Made by a program: the position numbers and the translations under genes. Under the pieces are notes generated by a model. That model was not told where the DNA came from. It saw only the letters and a list, made by a program, of their open reading frames with translations, and made no database searches. From Isoetes taiwanensis (Eukaryota; Streptophyta; Lycopodiopsida; Isoetales; Isoetaceae), in contig JAJEKV010000016.1 in assembly GCA_021234155.1 (NCBI GenBank), positions 4,425,896 through 4,489,895 on the forward strand: a DNA stretch of 64,000 nucleotides. The letters are read 5' to 3'. This document shows positions 1 through 10,430 of the stretch, one piece after another (positions within the stretch are counted from its first letter, which is position 1; each line of letters begins with the position of its first letter).

Positions 1-137
1 TGTTTGGAAATCAGGTCACATGGAACTTTTATTATTAGCATCGAATCTTATGAGTATAGATGCCTTCATGCAGTTGGGGTCGGACTCTCAGCATGGCAAA
101 ACTTTTATGCACGTTTCAAGCAAAGCTCTAGACCATC

Positions 138-1178
138 GTGCCTCTTGAAACACCAACTAGTTCTAAAATAAAAGGTGAAGATGTAAATTGCTCTGTAGAT
201 AACAAGGTTGGAGTGTTTGAGCCAAATACTCCCCAAATTGAGGACTCAAAGAGAAGGAAGAAAGAAATTGTTGCCAGCTCACAGATGGGAAAAAGGAGGA
301 GGAAGAGTGTGAGAAGAAAGCTTGAAGGTGTCTTTGTAAGTGGTTCTCCTGATAGTTTATCTCGGAATGTACAAAGCTTGAAGAAGCTTCCACGAGTAGC
401 AATACTTTGTCTCAGATTGAAGAAGCAAACTGCAGAGAACAAATATTTAGAAGGACCGCAAATAATATAAGCGTGTTCTCGCTTCAAACTGAGCCATTTC
501 AAATTGAGCCATGTCCAATGCCCGAAGATCTTGCCAACTTGGATCCTAGTGTTCTGGCAGAACATTGTGGACTTGGGTACCGGGCAAAGAGTATTGTCAA
601 GCTGTCACATGATATATGTTCAGGAGTTCTTAACTTAAAAGATTTAGAGGGATATTCAGGCCAGGAACTGAGGACTGCATTACTAAGGTTGCACGGTTTT
701 GGCCCTTATGCCAGTGCAAACGTTATGATGTGTATGGGTGACTATCGTGTTGTACCTACTGATACAGAAACAATCAGACACCTGAAGCATATAAGCCCTT
801 AAGCTACAATGGTTATGTTCTTTTCTTCGAAAGTGTGTACTTACTGTGGGATGTGACCCCATTAGGTTCACCAAAGGCTGAACTGCAACCTTAAGAATGT
901 AGCAGAACAAATTGTTGAGGTGTATGGTCGGTGCTCCCCTTATAATTTTCTTGCATATTGGTAAGAGGTGTGCATTTCTGTTTTTCTCTATTCTGCAAGT
1001 TATATTCATTTTCCTAGAACTGTTTTTAAAACTTGTTGCACTATTTCGTTTTCTAATACTTATCTTCTCCAGGCGGGAACTTTGGGATACTTACAACAAA
1101 CGTTTCGGGGGACTAAGTACAATGCCATCGTCATGTTATCATATGATTACAGGCCGAAACATGCGCAAAACTACATGA
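138..1178 (+). pseudogene. HhH-GPD DNA glycosylase-like gene, broken
   Basis: Encodes a plant member of the helix-hairpin-helix GPD superfamily of base-excision DNA glycosylases. Seen: a PMPEDLANLDP...GLGYRAKSI segment, the hairpin HGFGPYASANVMMCMG, and PTDTETIRHLK, whose Asp sits where the family's catalytic Asp lies. A second coding piece ending NFLAYW stops at a GT donor (961). A 112-bp intron ends with AG at 1072, and the last exon restores W-RELWDTYNKRF and MITGRNM, matching the family C-terminus. Broken: the N-terminal basic part (138-470) and the glycosylase core (407-802) are in different frames. TAA, TGA and TAG stops lie between about 800 and 865, ahead of the segment leading into the FLAYW piece. 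The first ~100 residues are lysine/arginine rich. Family call is solid; activity is unlikely unless the breaks are sequence errors. Confidence 0.7.
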
Positions 1179-1752
1179 TCTGATTAGTAAAGGATTCTTT
1201 GAAGGGTTCATTGTGAGCTATGAACTGTTAACTTATCACAAGGACTATCATAGGCAGCATCAATGTATTACTGTCCCTAGCAAAATGGCAAGGTTTGTAA
1301 TGTAATCCCTAACTATTAACTTTATAATGAAGCTCCCTTATGCCGGGCAGACCAGCAAGCCAGCTAGTTGTTGCTTCATTGGACAATAATTATGTGTATG
1401 ACAATAGTGCACATTGGCAAACACCACCCGAGAGCTAAGAACAATTCGCTGTGTGTTAAATTGAATTAACAGGTTTATCGGGCTTCCTCAAATCCATCGA
1501 ATTACAAAATTGGTCAACAAGATGCTGGTGAACATTTGTAATAGTTTATGATAGGAAGCATACACTCGATATCACTAGTTGACTACAATGCAAGGGCAAT
1601 GTTATTCAGTTTCTTCTATCGAAATGAGGAGCTATGTTGCTGAAGATCCTCCAACAATACTGCTATGGGGAAAGGAGGGGATCTATTCTCTAATTGTTAG
1701 CAAAGTTTGAATATTTTTTTGAAGAAAAGAACAGCTGCATGAAATAATTGCA

Positions 1753-2010
1753 CAATGGTGGATATGGCCTGGTTATGCTTATGGTTATGGTGGGAGGTAT
1801 GGTATGGTATGGTATAAGCATGGCCATGGGGTGTACGGTGGAGGATATCCCCATGGTTATGACCCTGGATATGGTGGTCATAGAGGATATGGTATGGGCA
1901 TGGGCATGGTCATGGAGGGTATGGTGGAGGATATGCCCATGGTTATGACCCCGGATATGGTGGTCATAGAGGTCCAGGTCTTGGGATGATTTTCTACTAT
2001 AGTCATAAAA
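1753..2010 (+). pseudogene. Glycine/tyrosine-rich protein relic with 86-bp duplication
   Basis: Two copies of a GGTGGAGGATAT...GGTTATGACCC...GGTGGTCATAGAGG block start at 1837 and 1923, 86 bp apart. Each encodes a GYGGGYxHGYDPGYGGHRG segment typical of glycine-rich plant proteins. Because 86 is not a multiple of three, the copies are in different frames and no single frame covers both. Upstream, GGTTATG/GGTATGG runs look like more eroded copies. The second copy reads out to a stop at about 2012. Read as a degenerate glycine-rich gene fragment; an expressed gene with a short intron cannot be excluded. Confidence 0.45.
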
Positions 2011-2012
2011 TA

Positions 2013-4400
2013 TGAGTGTCACGTTGAGATATGATACTTTTTATGACACCAAACGTTGCGTAGATGCATAGAATTGAAGTTGTTTTTCTACTATAAGGTG
2101 TCATAAAATAAGGCACCATGCTAGTGGAAAACCATAAAAAAAAGGCATGTCTTATTTCAATGATATTTTTAACATACGTGACTGTCTTATTTTATACCGG
2201 GGAAATCCCATAATATAAAACAAGACTCCATTCCCTGTAAAGGAGGAAGTGAACCTACCCAAACTTAAATAAGATATGTCTTTTTTAATAGCAGAAAACC
2301 ATTTTTTTCTTATTTGCGTATGTGGCCTAATGGAAATGACTAGAACATGAGATACAACTTTAGTGGAAAATCACCCTTAACCACATGCGCTTGTAGGTTA
2401 ACTCGATCAAGTCGTTGCCCACCGTCCCAATCTAAGCATAGTTATATTGCATAATCTCTCGAATATTCTCTCTTTAAATAAGGTGCTAACGCACTGTGGG
2501 TTGCCCTTGCCACTATTTTTGTGGATGGGGTGTAGAAGCAATATTTTGTAGGGCTTGTGAATCGGCAATTTAGTCTGTTTAGAAGCTTTTTGAGAATGTG
2601 AACACAACATTTCTTAATGGACATAGATGATCATGATTATAATGATGCCTAGTTGTGAATGCATCAATGGGTCTTCCAACGGACAACCCATTGATGCGTT
2701 AGCATCTTATTTTTTTTTTGAAGAACTGTGTCATCAATATATTAAAAGAATGGTAATGTTACAAAGCAAGTGAGGAGGAAGGAGAACTGCCCCAAAAAGA
2801 CAGCGATACCTCGACACTCCACAACAAACTCATAGAAAAACTGCAACTCTACTGCTGTACAAACCGACCATCACCACATATCCATCTTCTTATATCCATC
2901 TTCTTAATAGATAAATGTCGATTAAAGCCATGTCCATGGTTTATCTCTGATCATAAATACTCCTAGATTTTGCAGTTCAAATATGGCCTAATACTGCTCC
3001 TAGATTCAAATATGGCCTAATACTGCTTGGCTTTCTTGGAAACGTATCTTGGATATTTAATTCAGTCTTTCTGTTCATTGCCGGAATTTTTTTTCCCGAT
3101 CATGCTTGGCAATTGCTTGGCATTCAGCCATTACCGGCATATCCAGTAGCAAATAATCATCCGTGAAGAGTCTAAATCCGGCAGTGCATCCTAACTGTCT
3201 AAAGGTCAGGGTTTAACGGCTGGGATCTGATTCAACAGAATCTGCAGTGTTGGAAGTTACCCTTTTTATTTGTCTTGGTTTTCTACTCCGGCTCCGCTAC
3301 ATCCGCCATAGCCGTGCTAGGCCCTGTTCATCCTTCAACTTTTCCTTCAATTCCAACATTTCAGAGAATCCCGCTTCAATTCAAGCTCCTGGCCTGTGTA
3401 TTTGGCCCCAGATTTCTCTCCTTCCGTTCAAATTCTTCTTGCTCTGTTTTTCCAGCTAAGCATCGCGGGATTTGGCTATGGCTAGACGCCGCTCGCATTG
3501 TAGAAACGATGGGCACAATTCTAGCACTTGCCCAGATTGAGGAGTTCGTTTATTTGGGGTTCGACGACAAACAATGCCACGAGAAAAAACGCAAGCATGG
3601 GAAATTTGTCGCAGGAGTGAAGAAATCTACAAAATCATCCGACGAAAAAGGAACGTAAAGTCGGACATATGTTTTCTACATATTTAAGTTTAAGAATCCA
3701 CATTTTAGGGCTGAAATGTGCATCCGAGAACAAAAAGTGATTGTCTATTTCTGTTTTGTTGAACTGTGAAACTTTTTCCGGGTTCCGTTTCAGAAAGGAT
3801 TCATGTGGAGACGCGAAAGGAAGTGGGGGCTATGGAAGCATCTCATGGATGATCATACCAAAGAGCAACAAAGCGAAGCTAAAATAGAAGAGGAAGACTA
3901 AGAAAAATCAAGCGAAATGCGCTGCGATTCTGCGACAAAGAAGAACAAAAGCGCCTATGGCCTAAATCGATTACAAAGCACTCACGAGAAGAATGGGCGT
4001 GATTAGAATCCGCATAAAGATTCGGGGGCTTTACGGTAATGCAAATCTGAGGGCATTTTTTTTTATCTCCGGCAGCTTGAATAGGGGCTCTTTGTTTTAT
4101 AATCTGCAAGCTTGAATAGGGGGTTTTTACGTAGAATGCAAATCTACGGGGTTCTGAGGGATTTTTTTCCGGGCAAGCTAGAATAGGGACTGCTCTGTTT
4201 TTTAAACCCACGATGGACAGACTATTTTATTACGGGTTGTGCATGGCTTGATTCATGTCTGCTTTTTATCTTTGGGTGATGGAAGTCGGGGGTTTCGATC
4301 GTTGTAATGATAGGCAAGAAGGGCATTGCGGGCTCGGTTTGGGGCAACTCTGTGCCTTGGGATCTCTAAGTCCCAAGACTGGAAGCTCGAAATATCTACG
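2013..4400. other. Intergenic DNA with one unassigned open frame
   Basis: No recognisable gene. 2700-2890 starts with a T-run and reads like the 3' end of a retroelement in reverse, but no coding part supports this. An open stretch at 3275-3658 (+) lacks an early ATG; its first in-frame ATG is near 3509, leaving about 50 lysine-rich C-terminal residues with no recognised domain. It could be a 5' exon or chance. The rest is plain mixed-composition DNA. Confidence 0.4.
2658..2700. repeat. Perfect 12-bp-arm hairpin
   Basis: GCATCAATGGGT (2661-2672) and its exact reverse complement (2686-2697) are separated by 13 bp. Pairing extends outward two more bases after one mismatch. Nothing nearby assigns a function; it may be the relic of a small inverted-repeat element. 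Confidence 0.6.
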
Positions 4401-4409
4401 AAGCTCTAA

Positions 4410-4655
4410 CAATTCCCCGACCCAATCTCTCAAATATCTCTCCTTTTCTCGAATTCCCTATCCGGGTCCTTGAATCAATTGGCTTTTCATTGCAGCTGCC
4501 TAACTGTTTGGTTGGACCTCGGCTTCAACAAACTTGAAGGAACTCTGCCCCAATCTTTCAAATACCTCTCCCTTTCTCGGGATTCCCTTTCTGGTCCTTG
4601 CTTCAACAAATTTGAAGGAAAAATCCCTTCGAGATTTTCGGGAGACCCTCTATAA
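4410..4655 (+). pseudogene. LRR-like tandem repeat relic
   Basis: Two diverged copies of a CAATCTxTCAAATAxCTCTC block occur at about 4425 and 4553. The downstream frame reads LDLGFNKLEGTLPQSF and CFNKFEGKIPSRF, which resembles the LxLxxNxLxGxxP pattern of plant leucine-rich repeats. The first copy is out of frame with the second and there is no kinase or signal peptide nearby. Probably a small fragment of an LRR receptor gene; coincidence is possible. Confidence 0.25.
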
Positions 4656-4949
4656 ATTCGGCTAATATACCATAAATTCGAACAGGAACCCACCTGGATG
4701 GTTTGTGCTCCTTCGTCTCTCTATCCTTCCTCCGCCCAGAGCGAGCTTCCGAAGGCCGGTGGCGTCTCTTCTGGGCAAGCTGGTCGCAAGCTGTGTTTTG
4801 GGGCGGCCCAAAGAGCTTGCTATTCAAGGTTCCTTGCATTCGTGCCGGAAATCAATATCCGGTTTCAAATCTGGACATTTTGGAATTTTTTTGTTTATTT
4901 TTGGAACCGGAAAGGTGAGCCAGTAATTTTATATGTAGTAAAATAAGAT
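4656..4949. other. Spacer upstream of the MTPSL locus
   Basis: Short open frames only, none with a recognisable domain or start context. No promoter element could be placed with confidence. Confidence 0.3.
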
Positions 4950-5269
4950 AAGATAAGCCATGATTGACAAATTTGTGAGCAGAAGCTCGAAGCTTAACTG
5001 CTTAAGTAGTCAATTGTAGTGCCGTAAACGATTTTGCTTAATGTAGTGCCGTAAACAATTTTGCAATTAGTAGTCTAGAAGCAAAATCGTTTACGGCACT
5101 ACAATTGACTACTTAAGCAGTTAAGCTTCAAGCTTCTGCTCACGGATTTGTCAATCATCCCATGTACGGACTAGTCTAGAAGCAAAATCGTTTACGGCAC
5201 TACAATTGACTACTTAAGCAGTTAAGCTTCGAGCTTCTGCTCACGGATTTGTCAATCATGGCTTATCTT
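4950..5269. repeat. Inverted plus tandem duplication of the MTPSL leader and start codon
   Basis: 4950-5039 is the reverse complement of 5180-5269 over 90 bp with only a couple of mismatches. The right arm includes the 5' leader and the first four codons of the MTPSL gene. The leader is also tandemly repeated: TAGTCTAGAAGCAAAATCG starts at 5071 and again at 5172 (period 101 bp). A partial copy lies at 5043-5070. Transcription across the block would give a long stem-loop with a 140-nt loop. Seen directly; a small-RNA role is inference. Confidence 0.95.
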
Positions 5270-6349
5270 AGCAAGACACAGCTAATCACCATTCCTCCTC
5301 TCGTTTGTTCCTTGCCACTCACATTCCACAAGAATCAGACTGAAATCAAAGAGGAGCTTGATTCATGGATGCTCTCTCAGTTCAACCCATCTTCAGAGCA
5401 TCAGAAAAAACTTCTGATACAATCTGGCTTCCCGCTTCTCACGTTGACAACATACGCAAATGGCGAAATGTCAAGGGTGATATGCGTGGGGAAATATGTA
5501 GCATGGCTGTTCGCTTTGGATGACATTATTGACAACATGGATAATGGAGTGGGAAACAATTCCCTGGCCACGGAGGAGCTATTCCAAGCTCTTGGGGATG
5601 CTCTTGAAGCAAAGGCTTCTAATTCTGATGGGCAGTTGCGGCGTAAGTCCGTGGCAATAGCATTGGATTGGTGGGCTGAAATATACCCCGATATGTCCCC
5701 TGCATTGCAGCAACGCTTCCTTAGAACCTTCAAAGGTTCAGTTGATGCTTGGAAATCACAAATAATCCGCCGGGAAAAGGGCACCATCCCCGATATGCAA
5801 ACCTACATTCTGCAACGTCGCAAAACTTCTGCCTGTTTTCCTTGCTTCGTCATGTCGGAGTATTCACTCGGAGTAGAAATTGATGAGGAGGTTTTATCTC
5901 ATCCGCTTATTTCTGAACTGCATGACGCTGCCACTGATATGGTTTCATGGGTCAATGATCTGTTGTCACTAAAATATGAGTATTCTCGTGGAGACTATGA
6001 TAATCTTCCTTCTGTCGTCTGCTTCAACCATGAGTCACACGACATGCAGACCAGTGTTGAGATCGTCTGTCAAATGATCAAGGAAAGGGATGCTGACTGT
6101 GTGAGAATCTTAAAAGAAATAAGAAGCTCAGATCTGATAAAAATACCTGGGTTGGAAAGCTATGTTGCTGAAGTATGCCACTTCGTATCTGGCAATCTTC
6201 TTTATTCATATGTGTCAGCTCGATACCATGGCGTGGATGAGAAACCCAAAGCCCAAGATGCACCTCTTCAAGTCCTGCTTCGAGGCCCAAATGGTAACGG
6301 GCTAGCCCAAGTAGATTTGCCATCCATTGAGCTTGAGCTTTTTCGCTAG
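5258..6349 (+). CDS. Microbial terpene synthase-like protein (MTPSL), class I
   Basis: Single intact frame of 363 aa; ATG 5258 is the first in-frame ATG. A class I terpene synthase ionises prenyl diphosphates (GPP/FPP) with three Mg2+ to make mono- or sesquiterpenes, usually in the cytosol for this family. Seen: aspartate-rich motif DDIID at residues 88-92; NSE/DTE motif NDLLSLKYE with N233, S237, E241; pyrophosphate-sensor Arg at R187, 46 residues before the NSE as in bacterial enzymes; C-terminal RY pair at 322-323. No plant-type N-terminal beta domain and no transit peptide. Length and motif spacing match the bacterial/fungal-like family of non-seed plants. There is no intron. The leader is part of an inverted repeat, which may bring RNA-level control. 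AATAAA-like runs at 6537-6555 could serve polyadenylation. Product cannot be predicted. Confidence 0.93.
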   Translation: MAYLSKTQLITIPPLVCSLPLTFHKNQTEIKEELDSWMLSQFNPSSEHQKKLLIQSGFPLLTLTTYANGEMSRVICVGKYVAWLFALDDIIDNMDNGVGNNSLATEELFQALGDALEAKASNSDGQLRRKSVAIALDWWAEIYPDMSPALQQRFLRTFKGSVDAWKSQIIRREKGTIPDMQTYILQRRKTSACFPCFVMSEYSLGVEIDEEVLSHPLISELHDAATDMVSWVNDLLSLKYEYSRGDYDNLPSVVCFNHESHDMQTSVEIVCQMIKERDADCVRILKEIRSSDLIKIPGLESYVAEVCHFVSGNLLYSYVSARYHGVDEKPKAQDAPLQVLLRGPNGNGLAQVDLPSIELELFR

Positions 6350-6830
6350 GACTTCTTTGCTACTATTTGTTGAAGTTTATTACAGTTGGCTTATTACTAT
6401 CAAGGTTTATCCCTCAAGTCCGGGGTGGTTGTATTTTTATGCAAACTGACAACGGTGAGCATAAGTCATTGTGGTTGTATTAATTTGTAATGCGGCATCA
6501 GTTGCATAATAAATTGTTGTAACTATATTGTTGAAAAAATAAATAAATAAAATAGAAAATAAATAAAAATATCTTTAGGAATGCATAATTAGATAAAGAT
6601 GTGAACCACTATGATTACACTATCTATATGTCTTTCAATTTGTATGTACTAGTAACAATTGCACGTCGGTGCCGGGCATAAATACAATTCTGTTGTAGAC
6701 ATTCTGTTGTAAACAATGCTGAATTTGAAAGAATAAACAATCATTATGGTATTAAAATGCTCATCATGTAAAGCTGCAATGGCATAAAGACACGTTTGTA
6801 TGGTGTGTTCAATGTTGGCCTCTTCTAGTT
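6118..6830 (+). repeat. Source copy of inverted segmental duplication (MTPSL 3' end)
   Basis: The MTPSL 3' coding end and about 480 bp of 3' flank recur in reverse orientation at 35338-36027. The match runs through the stop codon, the AAATAAATAAA tract and on to GGCCTCTTC at about 6830. Small indels, including a ~30-bp deletion in the coding end of the other copy, show that this copy is the intact one. Confidence 0.9.
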
Positions 6831-7729
6831 GCTACAAATCATGGTAATGGGTATATGTAGCACAATAACAGGGGGTTACTTTTAGATTTTTATACGTTTT
6901 TTCATATGGTTTTTCTATGATTTCGTTGTTGTATTTGTTGAGGTGTACTAAAAAGTATTTCTAGAGTGCACCCTTTATGGGCCGTTGATTTTCGTTGGTT
7001 GGAACAATCCGAGGGTTGTTGTCTTTCTCTACATGTGTCTGTGCATGAACACTGTGGATGTGTATGCATGTGCATATGCATGTGCATGTTCATGTGCATG
7101 TGCATGTGTATTGTGCATGTGCAAGTGCAAGTGCATGTGCATATGTGTGTGCATGTGCATGTCTTGGATTCTTATTGCCGGAGTGGATTTTACTACCACG
7201 AGATGGATTTTTTGCTCACACTTACAAAGGTATTTGTTTTTTAATGTTTCTTCAGTTAGCATAATGTTTTTTTTTACAAGGTATTGGTTTCCTGATTCTA
7301 CAATGTAGTGCTGCAAAACCCCCTTTTGTTTCCTTCCTAAAATTTGCTGTAGATTCAAAAAGAGTTTAGAGTTTAGGCCCTCTGTTTGCTTCCAACTCTT
7401 GGATATTTCTGCGGATTGTTCATAGCAGCCAGCCTTTAGCTTCAATCAACAAATGGATTCTTATGCACACAACAGGCGGATTACTCCACGCCCTTTTCCA
7501 TGTCACGCAGATCAGTCAAACAGTGGCCACAAGAATGCATTTATATTGTAGGTTTGGAACTTTAATCGAACCATAAGGTGAATCATGCATTACCTTTAAG
7601 CTAGAGATGGAGCATCCAAAATCATATAGATTGATAAAAAATGGCGTTATTGTGAAAGAGAAATAGTTGTAGCGGAAGTAACAATATGTAGCATAATAAC
7701 AGGGGGTTTTCTTTGTGTTGCAAACTTTA
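6831..7729. other. Intergenic DNA, no gene
   Basis: No coding segment recognised. A motif AATAACAGGGGG occurs at 6867 and 7694, and near-copies of it recur at 36910 and 47370 close to LINE relics. Confidence 0.4.
7058..7162. repeat. TGTGCA-type microsatellite
   Basis: About 100 bp of alternating purine/pyrimidine hexamers (TGCATG, TGTGCA) with few interruptions. Apparent open frames across it on both strands are low-complexity shadows. Such alternating tracts are prone to Z-DNA and slippage. Confidence 0.9.
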
Positions 7730-10430
7730 TGACTTTCAGAATAATGGGATCAATCTGCTCGGACCATCGGCCCCTGTTCATGCATCTCCATTAGGAGGCT
7801 TCCCATGCACCTGCTGCTTCAGCACACCGGGTGCCCCAGCTGCGCCTGGACTACAACCGTGCAGGGACCTATGCCGAGCTGCTTGAGCATGATCTGGCGG
7901 GACTGCTGCAACTCCCCACACTTCAAGAGCAATCTGGCGAAATGACTACCGCCGGCTTGACGGCTGCCGAAGATGCTTTGGGAGAGGCCGCCATGGCGAA
8001 CCACGCACTACCACCTTTTCCCGCAATGATGGTTTGATGATGAGTGTCGGGAGCTCAAACGCACACTCCCAAGCAAGTCATCGATCCCATCTCCCCCCAG
8101 CCATCACCAATACCGCTCCTTTCTCAAGAACAAGAAGGTCGATACCTCGCAGAACATCGCAAATGATGTTTGGTCTCCTAGACCGCACCCTGACATTCTG
8201 GAGAAGGGTCTTGAGCAAGCCCGCACTTACGACCCACGTGGAACATCACCTCTGAGCAATGGGTGCAAGATTGCAACAGCTTGTATGCGACCAGCCGGGG
8301 CTCGGACACCGTCCCTCCACGATAGGCATGGCTCGGGTTATCACGTAAGGGGATGTTATCATGGGCCTGGGCAGCCGCCCGCTAATGGGAAGGCAGCAGA
8401 TTTAGATGGCATGCGTAACTTCCAAATGGGCTGGGCCTCCACCGGTGCCCGGCCCTCACGGCATTGTTCAATAAAGCATTGGCGAGAAGGCTTCCCTACG
8501 CAATGGACCACTAGCGTGAGTAGTGCCCATATTCAAAGCAGGGGACCCTCAATGCCCGCCAACTACCGGTACTATTATGGTCAGCTCTCTTTGCAAAACC
8601 GTTGGCTGGCATCCTTGAGCAAATGACCGACAATATGGGCGGGCAAACGGAGGTGCGAGCTCTTTCTACACGCGTGTTTCCGCCTGGAGACATTCCACCA
8701 TTGATCATATCTTCACTGCGCCCACATTGATTGAGGATAGCGGTGAATCGCCGCAGAACCTGTACTATTGTTTCGCTGATTTTGCAAAAGCTGTTCGACC
8801 CTGATACCGCAACAAGCTCGGGGACGCATTGCGGCAGCTAGGGACCCCGGACTTGCGTAATGCAAAGATATAGGCTATCTGAGGCATGCTCGGGGCCGTA
8901 TCACATCAGCAAAGACAACCGTAATCGCGTAGCATTGGAGTGCGTCAGGTTGCCCCCTCCCCCACTCTTTGGCCTATACATTGATCGGTTGGAAGATTGG
9001 GCGCTCACGAGCATGGAGGCGGGCATTATCTCATGCATCACACAATCCCAAGAACTCATATATGCTGATGATGTCAACCTCATGGCCTATACTCCAGAGG
9101 ACATGCAAAGATCACCGGATGCTCTTGACACTTTTTGCCAATTCAATCGGGCATGCGAAGTTAACTTGGCCAAAAGTAGGGTGTTTGCTAGTTGCATCGT
9201 CCCCGTCACCGAGGCTTCCCACCTTCACTTACCAGGGCAAGAGGTAGAGGTGGCTCCGACCTACAAGTACTTGGGGATTGAGTTCTCAACTACCACCCAT
9301 TGGGATGCGACTATCGGGTTCGGGTCACGGCGGGTTGAAAGCACTATATGCCATGCGTAACAACAGCCACAAGGCGAGTTATGCGCTGGGGCCACTAGTC
9401 ACATTTGTTTCGGCCTTAGTTGAGCCGGTCCTTTGTATGGGGCAAGTGTGGGGTCCGGTCATATCCCTCAACACACTGGAATGACCTCGAGCAGTGCGTA
9501 AGGCCACGGGCCCCGGGGGTGAAGTCCACGGGGCCGTAGCGCATCCTACTCCTGTGAGAGGCTTTCTTCCCTCCTGGGGCTGCATTGGAACGCCACATCG
9601 TTTACTTCCAAAAGGTGGTCGCTATGGCTGATACACGCTTGCCCCATCTTGCTTTTGGCGGCGATGGGTCCCCAACGCCTCAAATCCTGGCTGGAAAGAC
9701 AAGCAAGCTCGGTGGTTCTCCGCGGCCCGGCGGTCGCAAAAACGAATGCGCCGTCGAGTCGGGACAAAGAAAGATCGCGAGGCACTTAAACCGTACCTAG
9801 ATGCTACTTTCCATACTCGCTCAAGCCTGGATGCAGAGGCTCGACGACGTTAAAAGTCGGCACACTATCGCCAGCAAGTCAATCCTAGGCTCACAAAGAG
9901 GCCCACACAAGATACTTGTACACCCAAATGCCCATGAAGAAGCGCGAGACTTATAGCTTCCATTCAAGATCGCAGTGCACATATCGCATTGAAACGTAGG
10001 CGTTGGGCTCCTGGGAAGCACGAGAGCAAAGGCTTTGCGATGTTGCCACCAGTGGTGCGATTGAGGATGAATGTCATACCCTCCAGATTTTCCCATATCC
10101 GAGAGAGGTATGTTCGACTACTAGTGCCCGGCCAGCCGTTGCACCAGCCATTGACTACGACGTCCGCCAGTGTTTGTTGGGGTCATACCTCCGTGAGGTT
10201 ATGGATGCACGGCTCGTTTGTGTCCCACTGACGGTCTTGAACTGTCCTATGCAATTGTGCAGTGTGCCAAAGATGCTTATTATCGCTAAGGTTTTTCCCT
10301 CAAAAACCCTTCTGGCGGGGGTTTTTAATCCTCATGCGAGAATACGCTTGCTGCTCTCTTTTTTGTTTGGGTCCCATAGGCCAATTGGTCTCCGTGGACG
10401 CTAAAAACCTATTCTATTCTATTCTATCTT
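7730..10430 (+). mobile_element. LINE retrotransposon, 5'-truncated and decayed
   Basis: Parts appear in the usual order for an APE-type LINE. The end of the endonuclease has CSDHRPL at 7756-7776. A reverse transcriptase core has YADDV at 9061-9075, then LMAY and a QEVEVAPTYKYLGIEF thumb-region motif at 9240-9290. A C-terminal segment reads EDECH (about 10060), where a degenerate zinc-knuckle is expected. Frames change repeatedly, so no intact ORF2 remains. The 3' end is a simple repeat tail of ATTCT units (10409-10430) instead of poly(A). The first ORF and the 5' part of the endonuclease are missing. Related fragments on the minus strand lie at 36300-36730 and 47170-47300. Confidence 0.85.

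Noticed and set aside
6902-7264. Cys/Met/His-rich frames over the TGTGCA repeat
   Set aside because: Low-complexity shadows on both strands; no conserved domain.
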